Assembly: GCF_023715645.1 (NCBI RefSeq)
Contig: NZ_JAMBOP010000003.1
Span: 124,001 to 188,000, forward strand
DNA length: 64,000 nt
DNA from: Bacillus cytotoxicus
GTDB lineage: Bacteria; Bacillota; Bacilli; Bacillales; Bacillaceae_G
Direction: 5' to 3'
Shown: positions 9,365-17,744 of the stretch, one piece after another
How positions within the stretch are numbered: position 1 is the stretch's first letter
How the letters are laid out: each line of letters begins with the position of its first letter
Position numbers and translations under genes: made by a program
Notes under the pieces: generated by a model
Seen by the model: only the letters and a program-made list of their open reading frames with translations
Told to the model about the DNA's origin: nothing
Databases searched by the model: none

Positions 9365-10603
9365 TCACATTACATTTGTACTTTCTATTTTTCCTTCCAT
9401 CGTTCTTTTACGAAGCAAACTCCTCGTCAGTAAAAGAAATGGAAATGCAAGCATAGAAAAAGTCGCCAAAGTTACAAAAATCACAGAACCACTGTGATAA
9501 CCGTAATAATCTAACAGAAATCCGCCAAACCATGGCCCAATAACAGCACCAATTCCCGAGAATCCCATTGCGCCAAAATAAGTTCCCTTTAAATTTGAAA
9601 CCGCAATTTGATCAATAAACACATCTGTCATGGAAAACATTAATACTTCTCCAATAGTAAATATAATTGTGCAAGCAAAAACGGCCCACATTAATTCTGC
9701 AAATCCAAATCCACATAATCCTGCACTAACAAATAATGTACCGATCATAATTGATACGAGCGGTGTATACTTTTTACACACTTGAATGAGTGGGTACTGA
9801 ACGATTACTACAGTAATTGCGTTTAATGTTAATGCGTAAGAAAATAATTTTACTCCATTTTCAAATAGATGAGAGTTCGCAAAATATTGAGAAAGTGTTG
9901 ATGAAAACTGTGCGTATCCTGCTGTACTAATGATTATTCCAATTAACGCAACTAAAAAGACAATGTCTTTTCTTATAATGCGCAAGGAATCCATAAAAGT
10001 AACTTGTTCTCTCTCTACTGTTTTTTCTTCTCCAATGCGATATCTACGAAATTGTAATACGAGTATAATTGTATAAAGAACATACATAATAGCTGCTATA
10101 AAAAACGGTGTTGTTGATTCAGCACTGCCAACTTGCAGACCAACAAGCGGGCCAATCGCAACACCTACATTAATAGCACCGTAACGTAAGTTAAACACCA
10201 TTAAACGCTGCTCCGGTTTTGTCAAGTCAGATAATAAAGCACGAGACGTTGGCTCAAAAAAAGAACGGCACATCCCATTTAATGCATTTAACAGAAAAAA
10301 TGCCGCTACATGCTCCGCAAATCCAAATCCAATAAAGACAAGAATCCAAACTAAAATAGAGGATAACATAATCTTCTTTCGTCCATAACGATCTGATAAA
10401 TTCCCGCCAATAAAACTTGCGAATACACCAACTAATGCGCTCGTTCCAATAATTGCCCCTGTAACACCTGCTGAAATTCCTTTCGCATGCGTTAAATAAA
10501 TTGCTAAAAATGGAATGCTCATCGATGTTGCAAATCTTGCAAATAATGTCCCAATAATGATAGTCATCCCAATTGGATGAATGTTCCCTAACTTCCCCTT
10601 CAT
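9365..10603 (-). CDS. MFS-type efflux transporter
   Basis: A 412-residue major facilitator with about 12 hydrophobic segments. The loop 2-3 motif GNLSDRYGRKKIM marks the DHA1-type drug/sugar exporter branch. The start at 10603 (MKGKLGN) has GAAGGTGA 5-6 bases upstream. The frame is open to 10699, but that stretch contains the terminator of the preceding gene, so the longer start is rejected. Substrate unknown; a multidrug or metabolite exporter is the usual role. Confidence 0.88.
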   Translation of the reverse strand: MKGKLGNIHPIGMTIIIGTLFARFATSMSIPFLAIYLTHAKGISAGVTGAIIGTSALVGVFASFIGGNLSDRYGRKKIMLSSILVWILVFIGFGFAEHVAAFFLLNALNGMCRSFFEPTSRALLSDLTKPEQRLMVFNLRYGAINVGVAIGPLVGLQVGSAESTTPFFIAAIMYVLYTIILVLQFRRYRIGEEKTVEREQVTFMDSLRIIRKDIVFLVALIGIIISTAGYAQFSSTLSQYFANSHLFENGVKLFSYALTLNAITVVIVQYPLIQVCKKYTPLVSIMIGTLFVSAGLCGFGFAELMWAVFACTIIFTIGEVLMFSMTDVFIDQIAVSNLKGTYFGAMGFSGIGAVIGPWFGGFLLDYYGYHSGSVIFVTLATFSMLAFPFLLLTRSLLRKRTMEGKIESTNVM

Positions 10604-10637
10604 CTCTTTCACCTTCTCTATATATAAATACAATGCA

Positions 10638-10675
10638 AAGAAAAAAGAAAGCTGAAAAACAGCTTCCTTTGAAAC
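10638..10675 (-). terminator. Terminator between the 130-aa gene and the MFS gene
   Basis: On the minus strand AAAGGAAGCTG pairs with CAGCTTTC and runs into TTTTTTC. It separates the two minus-strand genes and shows the MFS gene needs its own promoter or some readthrough. Confidence 0.7.
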
Positions 10676-10691
10676 CATCATTTTCGTTTTC

Positions 10692-11084
10692 TTAAACACG
10701 AGCTGTTCGTTTCAGCTCCATATCAATACCATATGTAAACTGTAATTCTTTTAATACTTCCTCTACTAAAATATTCACACTATGTTTATTATTAAATACT
10801 GCTACATGGTTCTCCACTTCTTCATGTGTATAAGCATATTCTCCAGAAATGAAACTTTTCATATCAAAACAGTCATTTATACAAATTTGAACAAGGAGCT
10901 GATCATACATCGAAACGATCTCTTCTTTTTTCCATAATAATTCTTTCACATATAACCGATCAAATGTTACACTTTCACGATTACATTCTTTTAAATGACG
11001 AGTCATTTCATGCAATTCTCGATATAGTTCAGAAATATTTGTGTTTAGATGAATCAGTTTACGTACGCCATTTTCATACAACAT
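10692..11084 (-). CDS. Conserved-looking protein of unknown function
   Basis: A 130-residue soluble protein, mostly helical, starting MLYENGVRKLIHLN. I recognise no domain. The start at 11084 is preferred because GGGGGTGG sits 5 bases upstream; the ATG at 11099 would overlap that ribosome binding site. It ends before an intrinsic terminator and is probably monocistronic. Confidence 0.7.
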   Translation of the reverse strand: MLYENGVRKLIHLNTNISELYRELHEMTRHLKECNRESVTFDRLYVKELLWKKEEIVSMYDQLLVQICINDCFDMKSFISGEYAYTHEEVENHVAVFNNKHSVNILVEEVLKELQFTYGIDMELKRTARV

Positions 11085-11203
11085 ATCATCCACCCCCATT
11101 ATGTTCCCTTTCCTTTATTATAGCAAGAAAATTCTAAAAAAGAGAATTTTCTTATGAAATATTAGGAAAATGATACGTATTGTTTTACAATAGACCTATA
11201 TAT

Positions 11204-11387
11204 TGATTTTCCAACATATAAGTCGCTGCTATGTAGAAAACAACAGGACTACTATTTATTTTCTCCTTTTATTTTAAACCTCGCCTGTGGTAGAAAAAGG
11301 CCCTGACCGCTTCTATGCATGGCAAGACGCTCTCGTCCACCTAAAAAAGAGGTTTTTATGTTGATTTTTAAATCTGTATCTATAAAG
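11204..11387 (+). repeat. bcr1-like repeat, copy 2 (full length)
   Basis: Plus orientation, from CAACATATAAGTCGC to TTTTTATGTTG plus the AT-rich border. It ends about 10 bp before the ribosome binding site of the AlaX-like gene, so it forms that gene's 5' flank. Confidence 0.85.
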
Positions 11388-11410
11388 CTAAGTTTGAAAG
11401 GAGTAAGGTT

Positions 11411-12619
11411 GTGAATCACAAATTATTTTATAAAGATCCATATTTACAAACCTTTACAGCTCACATTACAAAACAAGCTCGTGACAAAGACGATAATTTA
11501 TATGTTGTCTTAACACAAACAGCTTTTTATCCAACGGGCGGTGGTCAACCACATGATACAGGACAATTAAATGACACTCCTGTTATTCATGTAGAAGAAA
11601 TAGATGGAGAAATTCGTCATTATATTACGGAAGAAATACAAACAGACGAAGTAACGGGAAATGTTTCTTGGAAACGTCGTTTTGATCATATGCAACAACA
11701 TGCTGGGCAACATATTTTGTCCGCGATATTTTGGGATCACTTCAATATTCCAACGATCGGTTTTCACTTAGGAAGAGAAATCGTAACAATTGATTTAGAA
11801 ACAACTGACCTTTCTCTCAAAACGGCTGAAGAAGCTGCTTATCTTGCAAATCAAATTGTACTTGAAAACCGTCCAATTACAGTTCAGTGGGTAAATCTAG
11901 AAGAAGCAAATCAGCTTCCACTACGCAAAGAACCAACTATGACAGAGAATATCCGAGTTGTTGTTATTGAAAATCTTGATTATAACGGATGTGGGGGTAC
12001 GCATCCAAAACAAACCGGTGAAGTCGGCCCAATTCAAATTATCAATTGGGAGCGCTATAAAGGAAACATTCGTCTTACATTTGCTTGCGGATGGCGTACA
12101 ATTGAACTAATGCAACGCAATCATTTCCTCGTGAAAGATGCAACGCAACAATTACATAGTAAAGAAAGCGATATTCCAAACAAAATACAGCAGCTCCTTT
12201 CTGCTCAAAAGGAAAATGAAAAAGCGTTGCAAGCAGCCAATGAAAAACTCATTCATGTAGAAGCAAATGAATTGTTACAGCAAGCAGAAGCAACTTCATT
12301 TGGCAAACAAATTGCCGCTAGCTTTACAAATCGTTCTATGCAGGAACTTGCTAAATTAGCAGCTATCCTTACAGAGAAAGATGAACATGCCATTACATAT
12401 CTTGTTACAGAAAACGGTGAAAACTTACAATGCATTTGCGCATGTGGTCCAGCCGTTAAGCTAAATATGAATACCCTATTAAAAGCAGCCCTTCCCACTA
12501 TAAAAGGAAAAGGCGGCGGGAATCCAAAAAGCGCACGCGGCGGTGGAAAAGCAACTGTTGCAGGCGAAACATTTTTATCACACCTTATTCATATCCAAAA
12601 AGAAACACAAGAAGCATAA
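11411..12619 (+). CDS. AlaX-type alanyl-tRNA editing protein with DHHA1 domain
   Basis: A 402-residue free-standing homologue of the alanyl-tRNA synthetase editing domain, long form (AlaX-L). Metal ligands are visible as HAGQH (His97, His101) and CGGTH (Cys194, His198). Residues about 210-290 form a helical linker, and the C-terminus carries a DHHA1-like domain with the Gly-rich GKGGGNPKSARGGG end. It should hydrolyse mischarged Ser-tRNA(Ala) or Gly-tRNA(Ala). The start is GTG at 11411 with GGAGTAAGG upstream. Repeat copy 2 abuts its 5' side. The final codons form one arm of the terminator. Confidence 0.93.
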   Translation: MNHKLFYKDPYLQTFTAHITKQARDKDDNLYVVLTQTAFYPTGGGQPHDTGQLNDTPVIHVEEIDGEIRHYITEEIQTDEVTGNVSWKRRFDHMQQHAGQHILSAIFWDHFNIPTIGFHLGREIVTIDLETTDLSLKTAEEAAYLANQIVLENRPITVQWVNLEEANQLPLRKEPTMTENIRVVVIENLDYNGCGGTHPKQTGEVGPIQIINWERYKGNIRLTFACGWRTIELMQRNHFLVKDATQQLHSKESDIPNKIQQLLSAQKENEKALQAANEKLIHVEANELLQQAEATSFGKQIAASFTNRSMQELAKLAAILTEKDEHAITYLVTENGENLQCICACGPAVKLNMNTLLKAALPTIKGKGGGNPKSARGGGKATVAGETFLSHLIHIQKETQEA

Positions 12620-12641
12620 ATTGCTTCTTGTGTTTCTTTTA
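12598..12641 (+). terminator. Terminator overlapping the end of the AlaX-like gene
   Basis: AAAGAAACACAAGAAGC, inside the last codons, pairs with GCTTCTTGTGTTTCTTTT after the stop. The stem is about 16 bp with a 7-base loop and ends in T4. Confidence 0.85.
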
Positions 12642-12692
12642 TATTTGCAGACTCTTCTCTTTCAAAATATGAAGTAACTGATGATATGAATT

Positions 12693-12893
12693 AATATATA
12701 GACGCAAATTGAAAAACTAACATAAAAAACCTTTTCTTTTTCGGTAGGCGAGAGCAACTGGCCATGCATAGAGGCGGTCAGTTCCTTTTCCTGCCACGTG
12801 CAAAGTTTAAAACAAAGGTAAACAGCAAGTAGCGGCCATGTTTTGTTCTGCATAGCAGCGACTTAGATGTTAAAAAGTCAACTTGTATTTATA
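12693..12893 (-). repeat. bcr1-like repeat, copy 3 (full length)
   Basis: Minus orientation: left border AACTAACATAAAAAACC, right border AGCAGCGACTTAGATGTT followed by TTGTATTTATATATA. Its right border provides the TAA stop (12891-12889) of the HAD remnant. Confidence 0.85.
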
Positions 12894-13023
12894 TATAATA
12901 ATCTGCGTCTGAAATTGCCGCGTTTTGAAAAGCACATGTAGTGATTCCTAGTCTTGTAGTCGGTATAATGTCTAACTCACGATCTCCCACAACGAAATTA
13001 ATAGAATGTTTCTTTTGCAACTG
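12889..13023 (-). pseudogene. Remnant of a HAD-family hydrolase (C-terminal part)
   Basis: Reading the minus strand from 13023 gives about 44 residues ending in ADYYI, containing VGDRELDIIPTTRLGITTCAFQN. This is the HAD motif IV region (GDxxxD) that normally lies about 40-60 residues from the C-terminus. A stop precedes it in frame at 13026-13024, there is no ribosome binding site, and the frame ends exactly where repeat copy 3 begins. I read this as a fragment left after deletion of the gene body. No other gene is seen between 12894 and 13056. Confidence 0.6.
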
Positions 13024-13056
13024 TTAACAAAATATGATTATCGTTAACAACGAACT

Positions 13057-14670
13057 TTAATCTTCTATATAAAATCGATCTAGTTCTTTTCGAAGTGCTT
13101 GCTTCAAAAATTTCCCGACTGAAGTTTTCGGAATTTCTTCCAGAAAGACAATGTCATCTGGTAACCACCATTTTGCAAATTGCGGTTTTAAAAACTCATA
13201 TAATTCTTCTTTTGTAACAGATTGATCTTGTTTTACAACAACGCATGCAACAGGACGCTCTTGCCACTGTTTATGCGGTACTGCAACAACAGCAGCCTCA
13301 AATATTGCTTCATGTGCCATTAAGGCATTTTCTAAATCAACAGATGAAATCCATTCTCCCCCGCTTTTTATTACATCTTTCGTACGATCGACAATCTTAA
13401 TACATCCTTCTTCATCCACCGTAACGACATCCCCTGTATATAACCATCCATCTCGAAATCCCTCTACTGTTCGTTCGTCTCTATAATAACTTGCCGCAAT
13501 CCACGGAGCACGTAAGCATAACTCACCCATTTCTTGTCCGTTCCATGCTACCTCTCCTTTTTCACCAACAACCTTCATTTCCACACCAGGCACTAAATAA
13601 CCTTGCTTCGCCCGTATCGTAAGTTGTTCTTCATATGGCAGCTCACGTTCATAACTTTTCAAACGTGCAAGCGTGACAAGCGGGCTTGTTTCTGTCATTC
13701 CATATGCATGTACAAATGGTACATTGTATTTTTGTTCGAAGGCTGCAATCACGCTTTTTGGCGCAGCTGCACCGCCGCATAAAAATCGTCTTATATTTGA
13801 TAAATCATAACTATTTTTTTCTAATTCTTGCAGCACACCAAGCCAAATTGTTGGAACACCAGCTGCGATTGTTACTTTTTCTTCCTGCATCATTTCTAAT
13901 AAAATCTTCGGTGTAAACATCGGCCCAGGAAGAACTTGCTTGGATCCAAACCATGTCGCTGCAAACGGCAAGCCCCAAGCGTTTACATGAAACATTGGAA
14001 CAATCGGCATAGCAGCATCACTTTCAGAAACCGCCGTTGTATCTGCAAGGCCAAGCGACATACTATGCAAAACAGTACTGCGATGTGTATATACGACGCC
14101 TTTCGGATTACCTGTCGTAGCCGATGTATAACACATACCAGCTGGCATATTTTCATCAATATCTTTTAAAAATGGGAAATTAGGATCTCCTTCTTCAAGA
14201 AGTTGTTCATAGTGGTATACAGGTTGAAGTGAAGTTTCTGGAAGTTCTTTTTCATCAGTCATGATGATATAAGCTTGTACAGTTGATAATTCCCCTTGAA
14301 TTTTCTCAACAAGTGGTACCATATCTTCATCGATGAGTAAAATACGATCTTCTGCATGGTTAATAATATAAGAAATGTGTTGCGGGGATAAACGAATGTT
14401 AATCGTATGTAGTACCGCACCAATACCAGGAATCGCAAAATAGGCCTCTACATGCCGATGATGATTCCATGCTAGCGTTCCAACTCGTTCTCCTTGTTTC
14501 ACACCTAATTTGTCCAACACACTAGATAAACGTCTCGTTCGTTCACCTAACTCCTTATACGTTAACCGTGTAATGGTGCTATGGGTCCGAGAAATTATCT
14601 CTTTCTTTGGGAATAATTTCTCTGCTCTTTCGATCATCGAACTAATTGTTAATGGCACATCCATCATCAT
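13057..14670 (-). CDS. Fatty acyl-CoA synthetase (AMP-binding)
   Basis: A 537-residue member of the ANL adenylating family. The P-loop-like motif YTSATTGNPKGVVYTH spans residues 181-196 and the A5 motif YGMTETSP spans 323-330. The hinge TGDVVTVDEEGCIKIVDRTKD is present, and the catalytic lysine is Lys520 in PKTSVGKF. The overall pattern matches medium/long-chain fatty acid-CoA ligases, so the likely reaction is activation of fatty acids to acyl-CoA for beta-oxidation. GGGGGAG lies 8 bases before the first of three ATGs. It is monocistronic. Confidence 0.92.
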   Translation of the reverse strand: MMMDVPLTISSMIERAEKLFPKKEIISRTHSTITRLTYKELGERTRRLSSVLDKLGVKQGERVGTLAWNHHRHVEAYFAIPGIGAVLHTINIRLSPQHISYIINHAEDRILLIDEDMVPLVEKIQGELSTVQAYIIMTDEKELPETSLQPVYHYEQLLEEGDPNFPFLKDIDENMPAGMCYTSATTGNPKGVVYTHRSTVLHSMSLGLADTTAVSESDAAMPIVPMFHVNAWGLPFAATWFGSKQVLPGPMFTPKILLEMMQEEKVTIAAGVPTIWLGVLQELEKNSYDLSNIRRFLCGGAAAPKSVIAAFEQKYNVPFVHAYGMTETSPLVTLARLKSYERELPYEEQLTIRAKQGYLVPGVEMKVVGEKGEVAWNGQEMGELCLRAPWIAASYYRDERTVEGFRDGWLYTGDVVTVDEEGCIKIVDRTKDVIKSGGEWISSVDLENALMAHEAIFEAAVVAVPHKQWQERPVACVVVKQDQSVTKEELYEFLKPQFAKWWLPDDIVFLEEIPKTSVGKFLKQALRKELDRFYIED

Positions 14671-14879
14671 CTTTCTTCTCCCCCTTATAAAAACGCTTTC
14701 ATTTTTAAGTATTAGAAAAAGATCTATTAACAGTTCATTATGCTGTCATAAGTATAAAAATTGAAAGTTGTTTTGTCAATATTTTTAGAAAATTTAGATA
14801 AAATTTTATATATTTTTTCAAATGGCACTATACACTTTAATATTGACTCAAAAAAACAAACGTCCCTATTTACTTACAC

Positions 14880-15347
14880 TTACCATACACTCATTTGTAT
14901 TCTACCATCATTTTCATCAGTAATATATTCAACGTTCTCATATCTCATCTCTAGTGCATTTTTATATAACTTTCTAGTCATTTCGTTGTTCTTACAATAT
15001 AGCGTTGTATAAGAACAATCAACTATCAATATAATTAGTTCACAATCACTATTCACAAATTCTTCATATGTCATTATTTGCGTTATATTTTTTCCTTTTG
15101 GAAACCCTTTTACATCTGCAAATATTAAGTAATAACATCCTCTATTTATCAAATTATGCATTGTTACACCATCAATAACCTCCTGCTCATCAGGAAAAAA
15201 AGGAGTCTCTATCTGATTATTAGAAACAAAATATGATTCTTCAGATTCAACAAGCCAGTTGAAAGTAGCAAGCTCTAAAGGTTTTAATATATCTGAAAGA
15301 TGTCGTCCATAGTCATTGGGAATCTCAAAAGTAATACCTCTTATCAT
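14880..15347 (-). CDS. DUF2691-like protein
   Basis: A 155-residue soluble protein starting MIRGITFEIPNDYG, which I recognise as resembling the DUF2691 family of Bacillus proteins of unknown function. It has no membrane segment and mixed alpha/beta character. GGAG lies about 10 bases before the ATG at 15347. It faces the acyl-CoA ligase gene across an AT-rich gap with no clear features. Confidence 0.75.
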   Translation of the reverse strand: MIRGITFEIPNDYGRHLSDILKPLELATFNWLVESEESYFVSNNQIETPFFPDEQEVIDGVTMHNLINRGCYYLIFADVKGFPKGKNITQIMTYEEFVNSDCELIILIVDCSYTTLYCKNNEMTRKLYKNALEMRYENVEYITDENDGRIQMSVW

Positions 15348-15431
15348 TACTCACCGCTCCTCTATCTTATTCACTTACATTCTATATAATTAAGTTGTTT
15401 TTGAAAACAAAAAGAAGAGTAATCCAATCCA

Positions 15432-16007
15432 TTACTCTCCCTTCTGCACATCATACTCCTCTCGCAAAATCGAATATATTTTCGTGTCTCGATATGCTCC
15501 CTTTACAAACATATCTTTTCGCATCGTTCCCTCATATTGCATTCCTAGTCGTTTCATCACTCGTTCCGATTGTGTATTACTAGCATGACACCCTGCTTCA
15601 ATACGATTTAACTGTAATATTGCAAATCCATAATGAATACATGCCTTTGCTGCTTCTGTCGCAAAGCCTTGCCCCCAATAGTTTGGTGATAATGCATAAG
15701 CGAGCTCTGCCTTATGATGATTCTTTTCATAATCGATAAAACCGCATGTCCCGATGATCTTTTTTTCGTTCTTCAATTCGATTCCGTAAGTCGCTATTTC
15801 TCCTTTTTCATATTGGTCTAAGATGGACTGTACAAATATTTGTGAGTCCTCTAATGTTTCATGCGGATACCATACTGTATATGTCGCAATTTCTAGATTT
15901 GAAGCATATTCAAATACATCAGTTGCATCATCAATTGTTAACGGTCGTAAACGTAATCGTTCTGTAATAAGTGTTGGATATTTTTCTAAGATATTTTTAT
16001 AGTCCAT
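15432..16007 (-). CDS. GNAT N-acetyltransferase, RimJ/RimL-like
   Basis: A 191-residue acetyltransferase of the GNAT fold (Acetyltransf_3 type). It opens with LITERLRLRPLTIDDA, has the beta-bulge IIGTCGFIDY and the acetyl-CoA loop PNYWGQGFATEA (the Q/RxxGxG/A site), and ends with the classical ASNTQSERVMKRLGMQYEG. The relatives acetylate the N-terminus of ribosomal proteins or small amines. The ATG at 16007 is chosen from AAAGGA 10 bases upstream; the ATG at 16016 has only one base between that site and the codon. Confidence 0.88.
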   Translation of the reverse strand: MDYKNILEKYPTLITERLRLRPLTIDDATDVFEYASNLEIATYTVWYPHETLEDSQIFVQSILDQYEKGEIATYGIELKNEKKIIGTCGFIDYEKNHHKAELAYALSPNYWGQGFATEAAKACIHYGFAILQLNRIEAGCHASNTQSERVMKRLGMQYEGTMRKDMFVKGAYRDTKIYSILREEYDVQKGE

Positions 16008-16031
16008 TCCTGTCATTTCCTTTCTACATTC

Positions 16032-17045
16032 CTACTTGAAATGCTGTGTAATGACTCCTTTACCATCTTCCACTTCCACCTCTGCAAATGCCCCGTTTAT
16101 AAATGTAATTTGTGGGGGCGTATGACCACAGTCTACGTCATAAATAATTGGAATTTGCAGCTCATCCATAAGTTCTTGATATACATCTTCAGCGGTATAT
16201 TCATTCACTGGATGATTTGCAGCACTGCGGCCAAATAAAATACCTGAACAATGATCAAACCAACCAGCCAGTTTCATTTGAACCAAAGATCGTCGTAAAT
16301 CAGTAGTCGTTAACTCACAATTTTCAAAGTACCAAATGAACGGATCGTTATTACAATGTTTCTTCCTAAACTCTTGCACGTTACCAAATGGTGTGCCAAT
16401 GAGGTGTCTAATCACATCGATACATCCGCCAAGCAACCGACCTGTAATGTTCACATTACCATTCGAAATTGTTTTCCAATTTGTATCTTCTGTTAAGTGA
16501 AACACACACGGTGATGGATTATTATGTTGCCATTTCGCTTGATATTTCTCTGAAGAATACTGAGTGATTGAATCTCCTGCTGCCGTTGATAACACACTTT
16601 GCCACATCGCTGTTGTTTGATCGGAATATTCCCCTCTTACATCTACGAAATTTGTTCCGTGGGCAGTCGCTATTCCTGTTTTTAAAGTTATCGCTAATAA
16701 TAGAACACTCGTATCCGAATATCCCAATACCCATTTCTTATTTATCTTTTCAAAATCAATATCTTCTAGTATTTCAATTAATAGTTCGCCACCCCAAGGA
16801 GGGATGATAATATCAACGTTCTCATCTTGCATCATTTCCATAAATTCATTTGCTCTCTTTTTTGCACTAGCAGACTTCGCTTTCTTTTGTGTCCAAACTG
16901 TTTCACCGCAAACGACTGTATAGCCTTTTCTTTCCATGCTTGCACAAGATTGTTTAAACATATTATGTAGTGCTGCATCTACACCAGAAGAAGGTGCTGT
17001 TACTCCAATCGTTGCTCCTTTTCGTAAAAGTGGATATTGTATCAT
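16032..17045 (-). CDS. S66-family peptidase (LD-carboxypeptidase / MccF-like)
   Basis: A 337-residue serine peptidase of family S66. The catalytic triad is visible as Ser110 in GYSDTS, Glu241 in FENCEL and His308 in DCGHTPPQ. The N-terminal GATIGVTAPSSG strand is typical. Members are LD-carboxypeptidases for murein recycling or MccF proteins that cleave microcin C and related aminoacyl-adenylates; the MccF-like branch in bacilli has this length. No signal peptide, so it acts in the cytoplasm. GGGGGG lies 8 bases before the ATG. It is followed after 25 bp by the GNAT gene on the same strand, probably co-transcribed. Confidence 0.88.
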   Translation of the reverse strand: MIQYPLLRKGATIGVTAPSSGVDAALHNMFKQSCASMERKGYTVVCGETVWTQKKAKSASAKKRANEFMEMMQDENVDIIIPPWGGELLIEILEDIDFEKINKKWVLGYSDTSVLLLAITLKTGIATAHGTNFVDVRGEYSDQTTAMWQSVLSTAAGDSITQYSSEKYQAKWQHNNPSPCVFHLTEDTNWKTISNGNVNITGRLLGGCIDVIRHLIGTPFGNVQEFRKKHCNNDPFIWYFENCELTTTDLRRSLVQMKLAGWFDHCSGILFGRSAANHPVNEYTAEDVYQELMDELQIPIIYDVDCGHTPPQITFINGAFAEVEVEDGKGVITQHFK

Positions 17046-17183
17046 ATGTATTTCCCCCCATCCTTTTCTATATATTTGGATTTATATTCGTTAAACTACT
17101 ATCGAAATCCTTCATTTCAAGCAATCAACACTGCTTAAATTATTATCTCGTATCTGTAAAACTTGCTATTCAGCTGCAAAAAA

Positions 17184-17281
17184 TATATAAATACAAATTG
17201 AAAAAACGACATAAAAACCCCTTTCTTTTTATGGAAGAACGAGGGCATCTAGCCATGCATAAAGCGGTCGGGGCCTTTTCA
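17184..17281 (-). repeat. bcr1-like repeat, copy 4 (truncated)
   Basis: Minus orientation. The left border and hairpin block are intact up to GGTCGGGGCCTTTTC, then the copy stops abruptly and acetyltransferase coding sequence begins. About half the element is missing. Confidence 0.75.
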
Positions 17282-17695
17282 GCAAAAGGAATCCCTGGTC
17301 CTTCTTTCAATACCGTAAAAGGGATAACATTCACTGGCACAAAGGAAATAGATGAAATAATTTCTTATTATGAAAAACAAAGGATTCCTTTTCGATTTGG
17401 AATAACTCCTGCTCACTCAACCCCTGAGTTATTTTATTATTTAGCTAAAAAAGTGTTTTATCAAACAGACTTTCATACAACTTTATATGGAAGTCCACGT
17501 GTAATTGATACGACTGATTCTAATGAGATTATTATTCGAGATTTAGGGGAAGATGAATTTCATCTCTTTGGAGATATTTATGTAAAAAGCTTTGGCATGC
17601 CTGCTTTCACTATAGATGATGTTAGCCAAAATAATATGGAGCGAGCTGGAATGAACATTGCTTATACAAAGGCGATTTGGACAAAGATGCTATAA
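17281..17695 (+). pseudogene. GNAT acetyltransferase remnant fused to repeat copy 4
   Basis: The frame from about 17281 (AKGIPGPSFNTVKG) to the stop at 17695 looks like a GNAT-family protein that has lost its start to repeat copy 4. It also seems to lack the acetyl-CoA-binding core: an N-terminal domain segment (FGMPAFTIDDVSQNN) runs straight into the C-terminal GNAT signature QNNMERAGMNIAYTKAIW, which normally comes about 80-100 residues later. An internal deletion between two similar SQNN-coding sites would explain this. The open frame continues upstream through the repeat, but that part is repeat translation. A non-functional relic is the simplest reading. Confidence 0.65.
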
Positions 17696-17702
17696 TATTT
17701 TC

Positions 17703-17736
17703 ATCCCCTTCAAATATATGAAGGGGATTTTTTTAT
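17703..17736. terminator. Terminator between the GNAT remnant and the lipase gene
   Basis: ATCCCCTTC pairs with GAAGGGGAT, followed by T7 on the plus strand; the minus strand is less T-rich. It lies just beyond the lipase stop. Confidence 0.75.
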
Positions 17737-17744
17737 TTCCTTTT

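Noticed and set aside
12662-12853. Open frames within repeat copies (also 23035-23217, 24441-24626, 33024-33341, 62835-63044 and the N-terminal part of the frame to 62444)
   Set aside because: They are translations of the repeat itself (recurring MWQKK/HGQ and ARPDAL-type peptides), have no ribosome binding site and recur wherever a copy lies.
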